Source: Crambe crambe
Taxonomy: Eukaryota > Porifera > Demospongiae > Poecilosclerida > Crambeidae
Assembly: GCA_963924555.1 (NCBI GenBank)
Contig: OZ004594.1
Span: 2,325,563 to 2,389,562, forward strand
Reading direction: 5' to 3'
DNA: 64,000 bases
Numbering within the stretch: position 1 is the stretch's first letter; every line of letters starts with the position of its first letter. Under the pieces are notes generated by a model. The model saw only the letters and a list, made by a program, of their open reading frames with translations, ran no database searches and was not told the origin of the DNA. This document shows positions 1 to 10,100 of this stretch, one piece after another. A program made the position numbers and the translations under genes.

Positions 1-429
1 CCTTTGCAGTCTTGCCTCTCGATCATCAGTTGCCTCAAAAGACAACCTTCGATTTTGATTGGCTCTCAGACTTTCCACCCTGGCCTCCCTCTCATCAGCT
101 ATCTCAGGTTTGGTGCTGATTTTCTGGCCTCCCTCTTATCAGCTGTCTCAGATATAACCTTTGGCGCTGAAGTCTCTAATCTTGCTCATCAGCAACCTCT
201 TACTTTGATAGGCTCCAAAGCCATCTAGCCTAACCTCCCTATCTTCGGTTTTTTCTGAAGATAATCTTCTTCGACTTCGATAGTCCCTCAAACTGGCCTG
301 TCTTTGTTCAGTTGTTTGAGCAGCACGCTTTGCTCGATTCCGAATCCTTCGCTTTCTAAGACGTTCTTCCGTCTGCTCAACAGTTTCGGAGGCATGTTGA
401 ACTCTCTCTCTTTCTCTTCTACGCTTCAA
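1..429 (-). pseudogene. Helitron-type transposase N-terminal fragment (unit A part)
   Basis: The minus strand encodes an Arg/Glu-rich N-terminus starting at 429 (MKRRRERERVQHASETVEQ and many RxR pairs). Such repeats precede the Cys-rich domain in animal Helitron Rep/helicase proteins. Only the first part of the element is in the window here; the equivalent copy in unit B at 14,984-16,247 shows the following domain. No Rep HUH or helicase motif is visible, so the fragment cannot be autonomous. Confidence 0.55.
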
Positions 430-432
430 TTT

Positions 433-610
433 TTCTTTAGACTATAGCTAGTCACAATCAAGGAATCTGATTGGTCCATTTGGTGAATTCTATTCACTTA
501 GAATCACGCCTTATGGCACTTAGAATCACGCCTTATAGCACTTAGAATTCACTTGCCCTAGGTAAACCCGGTAAAGATGGTCATTCCAATTGGTCCAATT
601 CTAGCAACGC
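433..610. repeat. Dispersed ~175-bp repeat, left member
   Basis: The stretch from TTAGACTATAGCTAG to TTCTAGCAACGC recurs in direct orientation at 3,545-3,722, with a few substitutions. It contains a short internal repeat of CACTTAGAATCACGCC. The two members bracket the 702-3,348 transposon and the 3,381-3,558 MITE. Ends are not TG..CA, so an LTR reading is not supported. Confidence 0.75.
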
Positions 611-701
611 ATCGCGGTGGCCACGGTTATTGTTTCTAGGTGCGCTCTGATTCATGTTTGTTGCATTTAAAAACCATGGTTATTGTTTCCAAGTGCGTGT
701 T

Positions 702-3348
702 CAGTCGCGTAGCCACCCGACCGGAAGTGACATTGAAATAATACATTTCCTTTTTCAAAGCAATTTTTAATTCCGCGAATTTATCAATAATGTTAGCTAC
801 ATGAAAAATTATACACAGGCCGCAAAAAAACGGTTAGCTACAAGAGCAGCTACAAAAATAACAAGGAAGAATTGTTCTATCCCATCGTTCTTGAAATGTT
901 CATTCGTTTCCTTGTACAAAGTAATTAACCACGTTGTAAAGTAAGCAGGTAGGTCTGTAGACTTTTGGCACAAATCATTCCGCAAGCAAGACAGTATTAG
1001 TCACCCCCCTCACTAAGTAGCTTAATGATAGATGCACCAAATATCCAAAAACTGTAACTGCAAAAGTATTATACAAGTAGTTATGCGTGCTTCATTTATT
1101 GAATAATAATAGAATATTAAAACCAAAATTAGTCATGTCCAAAGTTCATCCTTGCCACCCTCAACATCCTGATGGTCCATGTTCTCTTTGTAAACAAGAG
1201 TGAAACTATTACTCCCATCCATCTTCATGGAATTATAGAGAAACTCCTTCAGTTAGAGAGGCAAGTTGTATCTGTAAGCTATATGAAAGGAATATAAAGA
1301 AATGTATATCACTGCATCATTCCAGTGCATCACGATGTAAACAATATATTATGGGCCCAAGCAGGCACTACAAGGGCTTATTGAGTCGCGAAGCGACGAG
1401 AGGGCATGCAACTTCCAATGCTCTGTATATAGACGGCGTAATGTAAAATATTACTATAAATAGCTTAGGTTCCGTCTGCATATGTCCGGATACTGCAGTA
1501 AACTGTGGTTAAATATAGTAACAATTTACATTTTGCCGTCTATACTAGTTGCATGCCCTCTCGCCACTTTGCGGCTCGATACGCCCTTGCCGGTACCCAG
1601 ATCCCCAAACCACTAGCTTCATTTCTCTACTCATGGTGACATTGAAACATCAAGAGACGATACTAGGACAATACATGCATTAACTGTTATAACACTCACC
1701 TTTCAATCATAAACCATAAGCCATGATCACAATCTTGATGATTTACTTCAACAAGTGAACTCTGTGGGGGCACAAAGGGAGATAGATAATAGTACGTGAA
1801 AGAAGAGGCAGGGGTTCACCCTTGGGATTTCAGTAAATTAACTAAATGACATAGTTACAGCAAGCCTTCTATTCCATTTATAGTACTATGCTTAGTTAGA
1901 TGAGCATGGCTGAGTCCCCCAAGGCTAAGAGACATTACAAAGAATAGATAGATCAAATTTCCGGGAATAGGTACCAGCTCTGAAGGTCCTTAGAGCACAT
2001 ATTGATAGGTGATGTAATGTCCATTGACAATACATACAATATATAGTCATTGTTAATATCATACAGTCCATCCAAAAGGTGAGGTCAGGCAAAAGTGGGC
2101 ATGGTTAGGCCAAAAATTTTCCACACACAAGTGTGCAGATATGCTGCCCCCTCCCCCATATTTCTCAACCTTCATCCCCCGGTATAATGAAACCCTGATA
2201 GGTACTAGAGATTCATGGTCTTTGAGATCGTCTTGTATCTTTTCAAGAATTACAAAAGACACCCCCATCCCCTTAGTGTTTTGGTTAGGCATGTGATGAG
2301 ATCTGTGCCAATGATCTTACTGTGTGACAGTCGAGGATAGAATTTATTTATTCATGTTTTAGTCAAAGTTTACCTTGATGCTCTACAATGAAAATTTCTG
2401 CCTTTCAAACTTTTTCAAAAGTAGAAAGTGTGAATAAAGTTTGATTTCTACCCTCAACTATCACATGTACAGAAATGCCAAAAAAAAAAGGCATTGAGCA
2501 AGCATCTCTTCTTATTTCTGACTCGCTTGCATCTTTTATTGCTTCTTTCATAAATAGATCATAAGTATTGGTAACTTAAATCACCCCTTAAACCACATGC
2601 CTACAAATCCTTTGAGAGTCGGACATTCACCGAAAGACAAAAGGACAAAGAAAGTGAAATAGTGGGTGGTTTGCATTAGAGAGTACATCACAGATAGAAA
2701 TCTACTCATAGCTAAACAATAAAAGGTATATGCAAGTGGAACCCAAGAACAGGTGAGCACCATATAGAATCCTTGTTGAATGACATGTACAACAGAGATG
2801 CAAGTGTAAAAAAGCAGTGTTCTCCCCAGTATATCTTAAGAATAAGGGCCCACAATGCCTTCAAGTACATCTTCCCATTGATGTGGTCAATAGAATGCTG
2901 ATTAACTACAAATACGTGACGGAATGACTTCATTCGAACACTGATCACTTGGCACAAATCATTCCGCAACGTGCACTCAACCTTTTTTTGTCCAAATACT
3001 CTAGAATATACTCTGAACTTACCTTTCGTTGAATCTTGAAACTGCAAAATACTTCTGCTGAATGTTAGCGGCAAAAGTCGTAGCTCGAGGCAGCTTGCTA
3101 AATTGGTAAGGAGCAAGGTCAGCTGCCTGTTTCTCTTCGTGGCGCTAGTCTTACATCGAAAAGTTGGTAAATCGGTAAAATACTTTCATTTAGCAAAATA
3201 ATTGTGTAAGAAACTTCTCATTCCATCACCGCTACACGCTGTTAAGAAACTATAAAACTGACCACCTCGGCCTTACAAAATTTGGCCATTTTGGCCCATG
3301 ACGTCACTTCCGGTCTGCAATAGAATTTGCACGGTGGCTACGCGACTG
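702..3348. mobile_element. Non-autonomous DNA transposon, 2.65 kb, unit A
   Basis: The ends are a perfect 16-bp terminal inverted repeat, CAGTCGCGTAGCCACC at 702 and its reverse complement ending at 3,348. A second inner inverted block (GACCGGAAGTGAC near 718 and GTCACTTCCGGTC near 3,303) follows. The flanks GTGTT and TGTTG suggest a 4-bp target duplication TGTT. The interior has only short ORFs; one near 1,130 has a Cys/His-rich stretch (CHPQHPDGPCSLC) before a stop. No transposase is recognisable. The superfamily is not assigned. The same element sits at 16,520-19,166. Confidence 0.75.
1370..1592. mobile_element. MITE nested in the 2.65-kb transposon, unit A
   Basis: Terminal inverted repeats of about 43 bp face each other: CAAGGGCTTATTGAGTCGCG on the left and the reverse complement of a matching stretch ending GATACGCCCTTG on the right, with several mismatches. 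The roughly 140-bp core is AT-rich and itself partly inverted (AGACGGCGTAATGTAAA against TTTACATTTTGCCGTCT). It lies wholly inside the 702-3,348 element, so it inserted later. Confidence 0.7.
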
Positions 3349-3380
3349 TGTTGAGGTAAGTTAAACAACTCCAGTGATTG

Positions 3381-3558
3381 GCTATAGTCTAAATAAGTTA
3401 GACACCTCGACCAACGGGATCTACGGTCTGTTTAGAAACCTTCGGGCCCTTAGTAGCGCCCTCGCTGCGCTCGGGACGCTACAGCCCAGGGCTCTCAGGT
3501 TTCTAAATAGACCGTAGATACCTTGGTCTCGTTGTCTAACTATTATTTAGACTATAGC
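3381..3558. mobile_element. MITE with long inverted ends, unit A
   Basis: The left end GCTATAGTCTAAATAAGTTA and the right end CTATTATTTAGACTATAGC are inverted repeats that continue inward through a second inverted block (ATCTACGGTCTGTTTAGAAACC against GGTTTCTAAATAGACCGTAG). The centre is GC-rich (GCGCCCTCGCTGCGCTCGGG). A related copy in opposite orientation is at 39,963-40,118, and an identical one at 19,199-19,376, so this is a family. Confidence 0.8.
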
Positions 3559-3722
3559 TAGCTAGTCACAATCAAGTAATTTCATTGGTCCATTTGGTGA
3601 ATTCTATTCACTTAGAATCACACCTTGTGGCACTTAGAATCACGCCTTATAGCACTTAGAATTCACTTGCCCTAGGTAAACCTGGTAAAGATGGTCATTC
3701 CAATTGGTCCAATTCTAGCAAC
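3545..3722. repeat. Dispersed ~175-bp repeat, right member
   Basis: Direct-repeat partner of 433-610. It overlaps the right end of the MITE by a few bases and ends at TTCTAGCAACGC, immediately before the deaminase-like exon fragment at 3,727. Confidence 0.75.
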
Positions 3723-3726
3723 GCTT

Positions 3727-4292
3727 TCACAAAACGAAGTTTGTGGAAGCTGCTAAAAGGATCTTGGAAGGAATCAAGTGCAGGTATATATAATTATTGA
3801 GTTACTATACTATACACATGTACATTATTAGAGCATATATATAGCTATAATTATTGCAATGCTATAACTACTGCAGGTTGTATAATGTACAAGACTAGCA
3901 GATTGTCAAATGGAATTGCTGTTTAAAATACAGGTCTTCCTCTCGCCTTCATCCTATTCATAATCTTGAGTTATGTTCTGTGAAACTGTATCACGTCACT
4001 GTCTATTGAGTAGCTAACTCTTTGGCTTTATTCCATGAACGATGTTATTTTCTCTAATACTGCAGTACTATAATACTGTTTTTTATTTGTTTTTTTTTCT
4101 TCTGAAGTGTATAGCCACCTAATTGAATAGCCAGTTGATTTTTAAAAAAAGTTTGTACAGCTCTATGTTCTATAATCGCATAAATCTATAACTATAGCTA
4201 GTTTCAGTTGTCTTGCATGACTCTATAGGTATAAAATGAAGTTTGAACCAAAAGCATTATAATAGTACTTATATGCAATACAAATACTGAAA
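3727..4292 (+). pseudogene. Broken-off 3' end of a DED-deaminase gene, unit A
   Basis: Bases 3,727-3,783 match the last part of exon 5 of the gene at 30,685 (reading TKFVEAAKRILEGIKC and ending CAG|GTATAT). Bases 3,877-3,898 match its last exon (coding LYNVQD and TAG). The following 3' flank also matches that of the 30,685 gene up to about 32,640, but without the 266-bp TE found there. Nothing upstream of this exon fragment is deaminase-like, so it is a translocated gene end. Confidence 0.8.
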
Positions 4293-5409
4293 GCGAAGTT
4301 TGTGGAAGCTGCTAAAAGGATCTTGGAAGGAATCATTGATAAAGCGAAGGAAGAAATTCAGAAAAAGGCAATACAAAGTATTCAAGGAGAGCTTTGCAGA
4401 GTAAAGTTAGTTGATCTTATTATAGCTAGCTATTATTAGGTATTTTATCTATAACATGATGCTGCTAAGAAGTATGAGAAACCACCAAAACAACTGCCTT
4501 CAGGACACATAGAGAGTATTCATGTATCAGCAAGAACACGCAAGCCTATGGAGGTTAAAGATCAAAAACGATTTCAATCAACTTCCCGATTAGCTCCTCT
4601 CACACATGCAAACTTGGAAAGACATGATGCAAAGTATGAAAGAGGCCCAGAAATGGAACTGCGACAGTTTGCTTGTCCAGATTGAAAACATTCTTGGTGG
4701 CGTACTGTTCTGACAACCAAACCAGTCTCAAGGTGTAGAAGTCAAAAAGCCAAGTGTGGAAACTGCAGGTATGATGCATTACCGACGGAGAAGGAATTTG
4801 GTATAGGCCGATTCGTATGTCCCAATGTGGATTGTGAACGTGTATTTTTCGGGTACTGTGAAGCATCAGAGGCACTTCAGTCCAGGAAATGTGGAGCCTT
4901 TGTCAAAGCACACATTCATCCCCAGTGGAAGAAAAAAAGGGAAAGTATTTCAGAATCCCCAACTCAAGTAGGAGTAGCTAGGGCTGTCGAGAGATTTCTA
5001 TCCAGCTCCACCAGATCCCCGTGGATTCCCTAAACAGCCTAAAGTAAAACCAATGCCATGGCGCATTATATTCAATGCTAGCAATAAATACAGACCAGAA
5101 GGAGGAACTCTATCTACTTGTATCACTCAAGCTGACTTTGAAGAGGAGTCTGTTCTTGTTGACTATGATAGCGATGATGATGAAAAAGAACCAAAATTAT
5201 GCAGATTCGAATGTGACTGTGACAATATGTATACTGGCAATTGCCGGATGAATGAAGATAGTGCTCCATGTTACAAGTGTGGTCAGTTTAACCGACCCAT
5301 GGGTAGAGCCCCACATGGAACTGGACAAAGAAGAAATCCGTATTTCAAACACTCTTGTAATAGGTGTCATGGTAGAGGACACTGTCCTAACGTAAAAAAG
5401 AATAAATGA
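4293..5409 (+). pseudogene. SHFL: Shiftless (SHFL/C19orf66)-like gene, damaged, unit A
   Basis: Vertebrate SHFL is an interferon-induced antiviral protein that blocks programmed -1 frameshifting. Here the plus strand encodes, in order: a helical start with a second copy of the FVEAAKRILEGI stretch; a linker from about 4,457; the APLTHANLERHD block; a zinc-ribbon region with QFACPD, HSWWRTV, VSRCR, RFVCPNVDCERVFFGYCEA and KCGAFVKAHIHPQW; then GGTLSTCITQADFEEES, an acidic patch and a Cys/His-rich tail ending NVKKNK. These blocks match the SHFL order. Two lesions are visible: TGA at 4,683-4,685, exactly where the second Cys of the CxxC knuckle (FACxxC) is expected, and a one-base insertion near 5,000 (ERF|YPAPPDP), giving the +1 frame used from 5,053. 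Both lesions occur unchanged in unit B. The family call is from remembered similarity; a profile search would settle it. Confidence 0.65.
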
Positions 5410-6090
5410 ATTTTGTATAAGACTCTCCATAAGATTCAGTCCCATTTTGATGTCTTCATCATTTGGACAGATTTAAAGTTGATGGGTAGAATGTTTCTTT
5501 TTTAAGGAGTGTCATATTAAGGCTATAAGCTAGTCTGTAGCTCAGGCAGTAGGCTAGACTTAGTACATGCATAGCTATTTGGTTCCAGACTGAACACTGG
5601 AGTTCATCTTTGCTGAGTTGGCCATAATCTTTTGTCAAGCAATTTCCCCAGTTGGTGGGGTCAAAGGTCAGTATTCAATTTCAGAACCAAGAGACCCAGG
5701 ATTTTATGGCTCAGGAGGACTATAAAGACATCCCTTGGATATCTGATCTTGTAACAAATGAAGGGTGTGTAGCTTTGTGATAACACGATAGCTAGCTCAC
5801 TATGTGCATATCTAGCCACCTATTTTGGTGCAAAGGCTGTCAGGATGAGAAATGTATATTTTGTTCATTGCATCTCTGAAGTGAGGGTTGTGCAACAGGC
5901 GCTGAATATAATATGTGTGGATAGTTCGCAATGTCCAAATCAACTCCCTTCTGGTGTTTTGTGGGAGGGATAGACAGGCCTCAGGCCTGTAGCCAGCAGG
6001 CCTTGAGCTCCTCCCCACTTTGATGGAATATATAGCTTAGTCAGATTTTATCACTTGCACTTATTAGTTTGCTGAATTGAGCATTGAAAA
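5410..6090. other. Spacer between SHFL-like gene and promoter region, unit A
   Basis: No coding region is supported. Short ORFs here lack recognisable motifs. The block 5,935-6,015 is GC-richer with small inverted runs (AGGCCTCAGGCCT). Unit B carries the same sequence at 21,228-21,908. Confidence 0.5.
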
Positions 6091-6092
6091 TA

Positions 6093-6157
6093 TCGCGAGC
6101 CAGCCCACTTATTTTTTTCGCGGGGCGGTTGAAAAAAATAAGTGGGCTGGTTCGCGA
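6093..6157. repeat. Foldback hairpin upstream of MACPF-like gene, unit A
   Basis: TCGCGAGCCAGCCCACTTAT at 6,093 pairs with ATAAGTGGGCTGGTTCGCGA ending at 6,157, a stem of about 27 bp with a short GC-rich loop. It is identical at 21,911-21,975. It may be a short MITE remnant. Confidence 0.8.
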
Positions 6158-6231
6158 GACTAGGGATGTATATACACGTACACTGGGTGGTTACAGAGCT
6201 AGAGAAGATCAAACCCCCCCCCCCCCTTTGC

Positions 6232-6243
6232 TGCGCATGCGCA
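6232..6243. promoter_or_regulatory. NRF1-type palindrome TGCGCATGCGCA, unit A
   Basis: The 12-bp palindrome matches the consensus bound by nuclear respiratory factor 1 in animals. It lies about 560 bp upstream of the TATA box and next to a poly-C run. Function is inferred from motif identity only. Confidence 0.4.
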
Positions 6244-6299
6244 GTGGGGCAATTAATAAGACTAGGTCACCGTGGTAACACAGAACCAATTAACGAGCG

Positions 6300-6760
6300 G
6301 AGGGCTGGCCGCCGCTAGACTTAGATGGTAGCAAGCACCCAACGGAACCACTCATAGCAATTAAGTCAGTAACAGAGCACCCAACGGAACCATATCAGCA
6401 ATTAGGATGGTAGTTAGGTCACTAGGTCACTAGCTAGTAGCAATTTGGTCGTCACGGAAGACTAATCAGCAATTAGGATGGTAGCTAGGTCACTAGTACA
6501 TAGTAGCAATTTGGTCCTCTGGCAATTTGGGTCACCACTAGCTAAGTTCCTCTGGTTCCGCAATTAGGATGGTAGCTTGGTCACCACTGTTCCTACTAGC
6601 AATTTGGTCGTCACCACTATTAAAGTTCTCTGGTTCCTCATAGCAATTAGGATGGTAGCTATAGGGTCACCACTAGCTAAGTTCCTCTGGTTCCTCATAT
6701 AGTAGTTCCTCATACCAATTAGGACGGTAGCTCTAAGTCCCGCTCTGGTTCCTCAGTCAT
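6300..6760. repeat. Degenerate minisatellite upstream of MACPF-like gene, unit A
   Basis: Three phrases recur many times in shuffled order: CAATTAGGATGGTAGCT, AGCAATTTGGTCGTCACC and AAGTTCCTCTGGTTCCTCAT. The block ends about 40 bp before the TATA box. Unit B (22,120-22,562) differs by small repeat-length changes, for example GGTCACTAGGTCACTAG against GGTCACTAG, as expected of a variable repeat. Confidence 0.8.
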
Positions 6761-6795
6761 AGTAGCTACGCGGCGTGCATGCGTGCACATAATAG

Positions 6796-6803
6796 TATAA
6801 AAG
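6796..6803 (+). promoter_or_regulatory. TATA box (TATAAAAG), unit A
   Basis: A consensus TATA box lies 357 bp before the start codon at 7,153 and about 170 bp before the 5'-UTR intron donor. Spacing is compatible with a transcription start near 6,830. The same motif occurs at 22,599-22,606. Confidence 0.6.
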
Positions 6804-6965
6804 AGCTGTTCCTTCAGTTAGCTGCTTTGTCGTGGTTCTGGACTATCAGAATAGTCCTTTGGTTCTGGGCTGTCAGTGTTTTCCGTGTGTAAGCAACTGT
6901 GCTGCTACTTAAAAATTATCTGCCTGGCAATCAATTTCAGCCTCTCTCTTTCTCATTCTGTTCAA

Positions 6966-7046
6966 GTGAGTGCATGCTATAGCTGCTGTCAAACTCTCAT
7001 CATCAAGCCCAGCTAATAATTCCCATTATAATAATTATGTTTGTAG
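6966..7046 (+). other. Probable 5'-UTR intron of MACPF-like gene, unit A
   Basis: GTTCAA|GTGAGT at 6,966 and ATGTTTGTAG| at 7,046 bound an 81-bp stretch that looks like a standard short intron. It lies wholly upstream of the start codon. The unit B equivalent is 22,769-22,849. Confidence 0.55.
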
Positions 7047-7152
7047 GTATTCTCTGCCAATCTCGTTCTCTGCAAGCCTATACCGTCATTGTTTGCAGCC
7101 TAGCTGTGAGAAGGAGGAGGAGTAACTCCTGAATTTCACTTGCCCATCCTAA

Positions 7153-10100
7153 ATGGCATCGCTTAAGCTTGGCCAGTCAACTAACCTACTTCATGGCTAC
7201 AATGCCACTGTCTTTCTGGATGGAAATGCAATCAAACCGTCCACAAAGCAAGCTCTTGTTGAAGAAACACCTGTAGTCAAAGATTCTGACCTAAAAGCAG
7301 AATGGAGTCTGTTTCCAGATATATCTCTGCATGACACTGCTGAAGAGCTTCTAAGTGCTGTCCAACGTATTAAACTTCAATCATGTTATTTCGAAAAGCT
7401 CAAGAACGGTGGAGGGTCTCCAAAGTGGCCTGCAGGAGCACTTATGCTGGGTGGCATCAGTGCTGATGAACGCACTAAAGCTCTTCGTAACTTATCTGCT
7501 GAAATTGGGCTTGACCTTAGCCCAAAAGGAATATCTTATGTCCTTGTACAGCGTAAACGTAAAAATGGTGTAGTCATCCATGGGTCTTTTAAGAACGGAC
7601 GCTGTGTGGATAATCAAGGAACTCTGCTTCCAGAAACACTGGAGGCTTTGAAAAAGTTGGAGAAGACCAGTCAGGAGCCTGAAGTAAGCAAAGATGGTGC
7701 TAAAGGATATCTCGACTTCTACGATACATTTGGCTCCCACTTCGTATACAGCATTGAATTTGGCGACATTCTTTATCAAGTGAGTACTAGCTAATTGTCT
7801 ATATAAGACTTATTACATGAGTCAGCGTGATCTCACAAGTCCTAGAAGGGGAGAGAAATATCTTACCATATCTCACAGCTGATGAGTGTAATAAGTGATT
7901 TATTCTTACAACATAATATGTCATAACTAACAGAGTTTTAATAAGTCTGTAGGAAGCTGTTATGAGAACCTGTGATACTCACCATGAAGCACTTTAGATA
8001 AGCCTAGCAGCCTACCAGGCCTACAAACAAACTAATGCACTTTGACAAACAGCTGTAAGATTCAATTAAGCTTGCCTACCATCTTCAGAAATGTGGCCAA
8101 AGACATTACTAGGCTAGTCACTTAATTCTGCACATGCATTATACCTTTGAATATGGGGAGCTCATGTACTAGTGGGTGTGGTCTGTAACAATAAAATATA
8201 ATGAGAGCATTGCAATGACAACAAAACTGAGACTGCATGGTAGAGGTTGACAGCACAAAACTGAGATGGGCACTTTTAAATTAGCTAAATCATATCTCAA
8301 TCATTTACATTTACCACAACAATGTACAACCTAAGGCCTTCAGGTTTCTAATCATCTTCCTTGGAGATCACTGCATGGCTTTGGTCTTGAAATAATGTTT
8401 ATTATACACTCTAGGTGTTTTCTTATGGCCAAGAAGCGTATAAAAAGATTTGCCAAATCTATGACAAGTATCCCAATTTTCTACACAACTCCTCTGCGAT
8501 TAAATTCGCTCAGTACACTGTGAAACATAACGATCGCGGCCATGGATACATCGCAGGTGCTGGAAATATCTGTCTCGCAAGCAAAGATTCGGCTCTAACT
8601 TCCTCCATAGAAGATGGGCTGTGGATGGAAAATCACTACTTACACGGCAATAGCATATTTGCACCATACTTGAACGAGAACTCTATTGATGTGGGACTTG
8701 CGATCTTCTCCAAGAGAGTTCCCATTGAAGTTCAACTGTATTCTTTGAGTATCTTTGCTGAGTTTGTCCGTGGATTAATTTGGCAGCGAGTCTTCAAAGG
8801 TGCAATGTACTCCCTTTATGGTGATAACAAAGGTGTTGCCCCATATTTTCCCAACGACTGTCCCTATGACTTAAATGCTGTTTACGAGGACTCAGACATA
8901 ACTGGAGAGGACGGAGATCTTCTGTCTCTTCTTGCTACACCTACCGTTAACATATTTAAGGAAGTCATTGATTTGGGGTCAATAATTATCAGGTTTCCTG
9001 ACATTGTGAAGCATTTCAGCACATTTAGCAATGTCCTTCACATTCCAGAAAGCAAAGCTTCCCTAGAGATCCTGGGTTCCTCTACTGCTGATATTTGCAG
9101 TCATATCATTTTTGTTGAGGGTGGAAAACCGAATGCCCCAAATCTTCGTATGAGTAATGCTGCCTATTCTGACATCAAGAATCGCATGTGCTGTGGCCAG
9201 TTCTACGGTGGGCTCCGTCTGACCAATTCTGATGAAAGCAAATCCCTTGTCGTCATGAATGGAATAGTATTTGAGGCTGATAAGGGGAAAGTTTCCGTGA
9301 CCTCAGATTTGCGGTCAAGCCCTCCTAAAGAAGTTCTGAACCAACACCTCACTGATGTTCAATTTTCTCTTATTGCCGCAGAGGCTCGTGTAAATTTCTT
9401 GCTCTCTCGTGAATCAAGTGACGAGCGAAATGCTGCTCTCCAGTTAATCCACAATCACCTACTCTGGCTAGGTGGGGTTGCTGGAGAGTGTACAGCACTG
9501 AAATCCGCAAGCTACGACCCTGTATCTATACAGGCCAGAGCGTTATATCTAGCTCACATGGTAGCCAAGCCTGCCATCAAGGACGCTGGGGTGTTCGTGC
9601 CATATCTCAAGTATAATTGCTACAAAGACACAATAGACAGTGTTGTGGAAGTTTTGAAGTCTGCCGAGAAAAAGCTAAGTGATTTTCAAGAGCAGATCAG
9701 AGATCGCAAACAGGAGGAACGCCAAGTTGCCCGAGACAACACCATGAACAACAACATCAAAAAGACAGGACAGCTTCTTAGTGAATACATTGCAGCCCAA
9801 GCCAAGTATGAAGAGGACATGAGTAAAATGTTTGAGTCCTTCATCAAAGAAAAGCAGGAAGACCTGGATGCTCTTTATAAACGGGAAGATGATCTTGCCA
9901 AGAAGGTAACTGAACAACGAACCAACGTTAGTGAAGCTGTTGAAAAGTATAAAAAGGCATTAAAAGAGTGGGAGAGAGATCAGATGATCAAAGCAGGAAT
10001 TGAAATTGCACTGAATCTCTTTAAGGTGGGTTTTGTACCATCAGGAGCAGCAGATGCTCTCTCTTCTCTGGGGAAAGTGGTCCAGCGCATCCAGAAAGCT

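Noticed and set aside
2712-3116. 134-codon minus-strand ORF inside the 2.65-kb transposon (and its copy at 18,530)
   Set aside because: No transposase or other motif, no splice context; its persistence in unit B only reflects the duplication.
433-3722. Direct repeats read as LTRs of a retroelement
   Set aside because: Ends are not TG..CA, no primer-binding site or polypurine tract, and the enclosed DNA is a TIR transposon plus a MITE.
4683-4685. Selenocysteine at the TGA of the SHFL-like gene
   Set aside because: Position is attractive (Cys codon), but no SECIS-like hairpin was seen downstream and a frame break follows; a nonsense mutation is simpler.
6300-6760. CRISPR-like array
   Set aside because: Repeats are degenerate, shuffled and without regular spacers, and the genome is eukaryotic.
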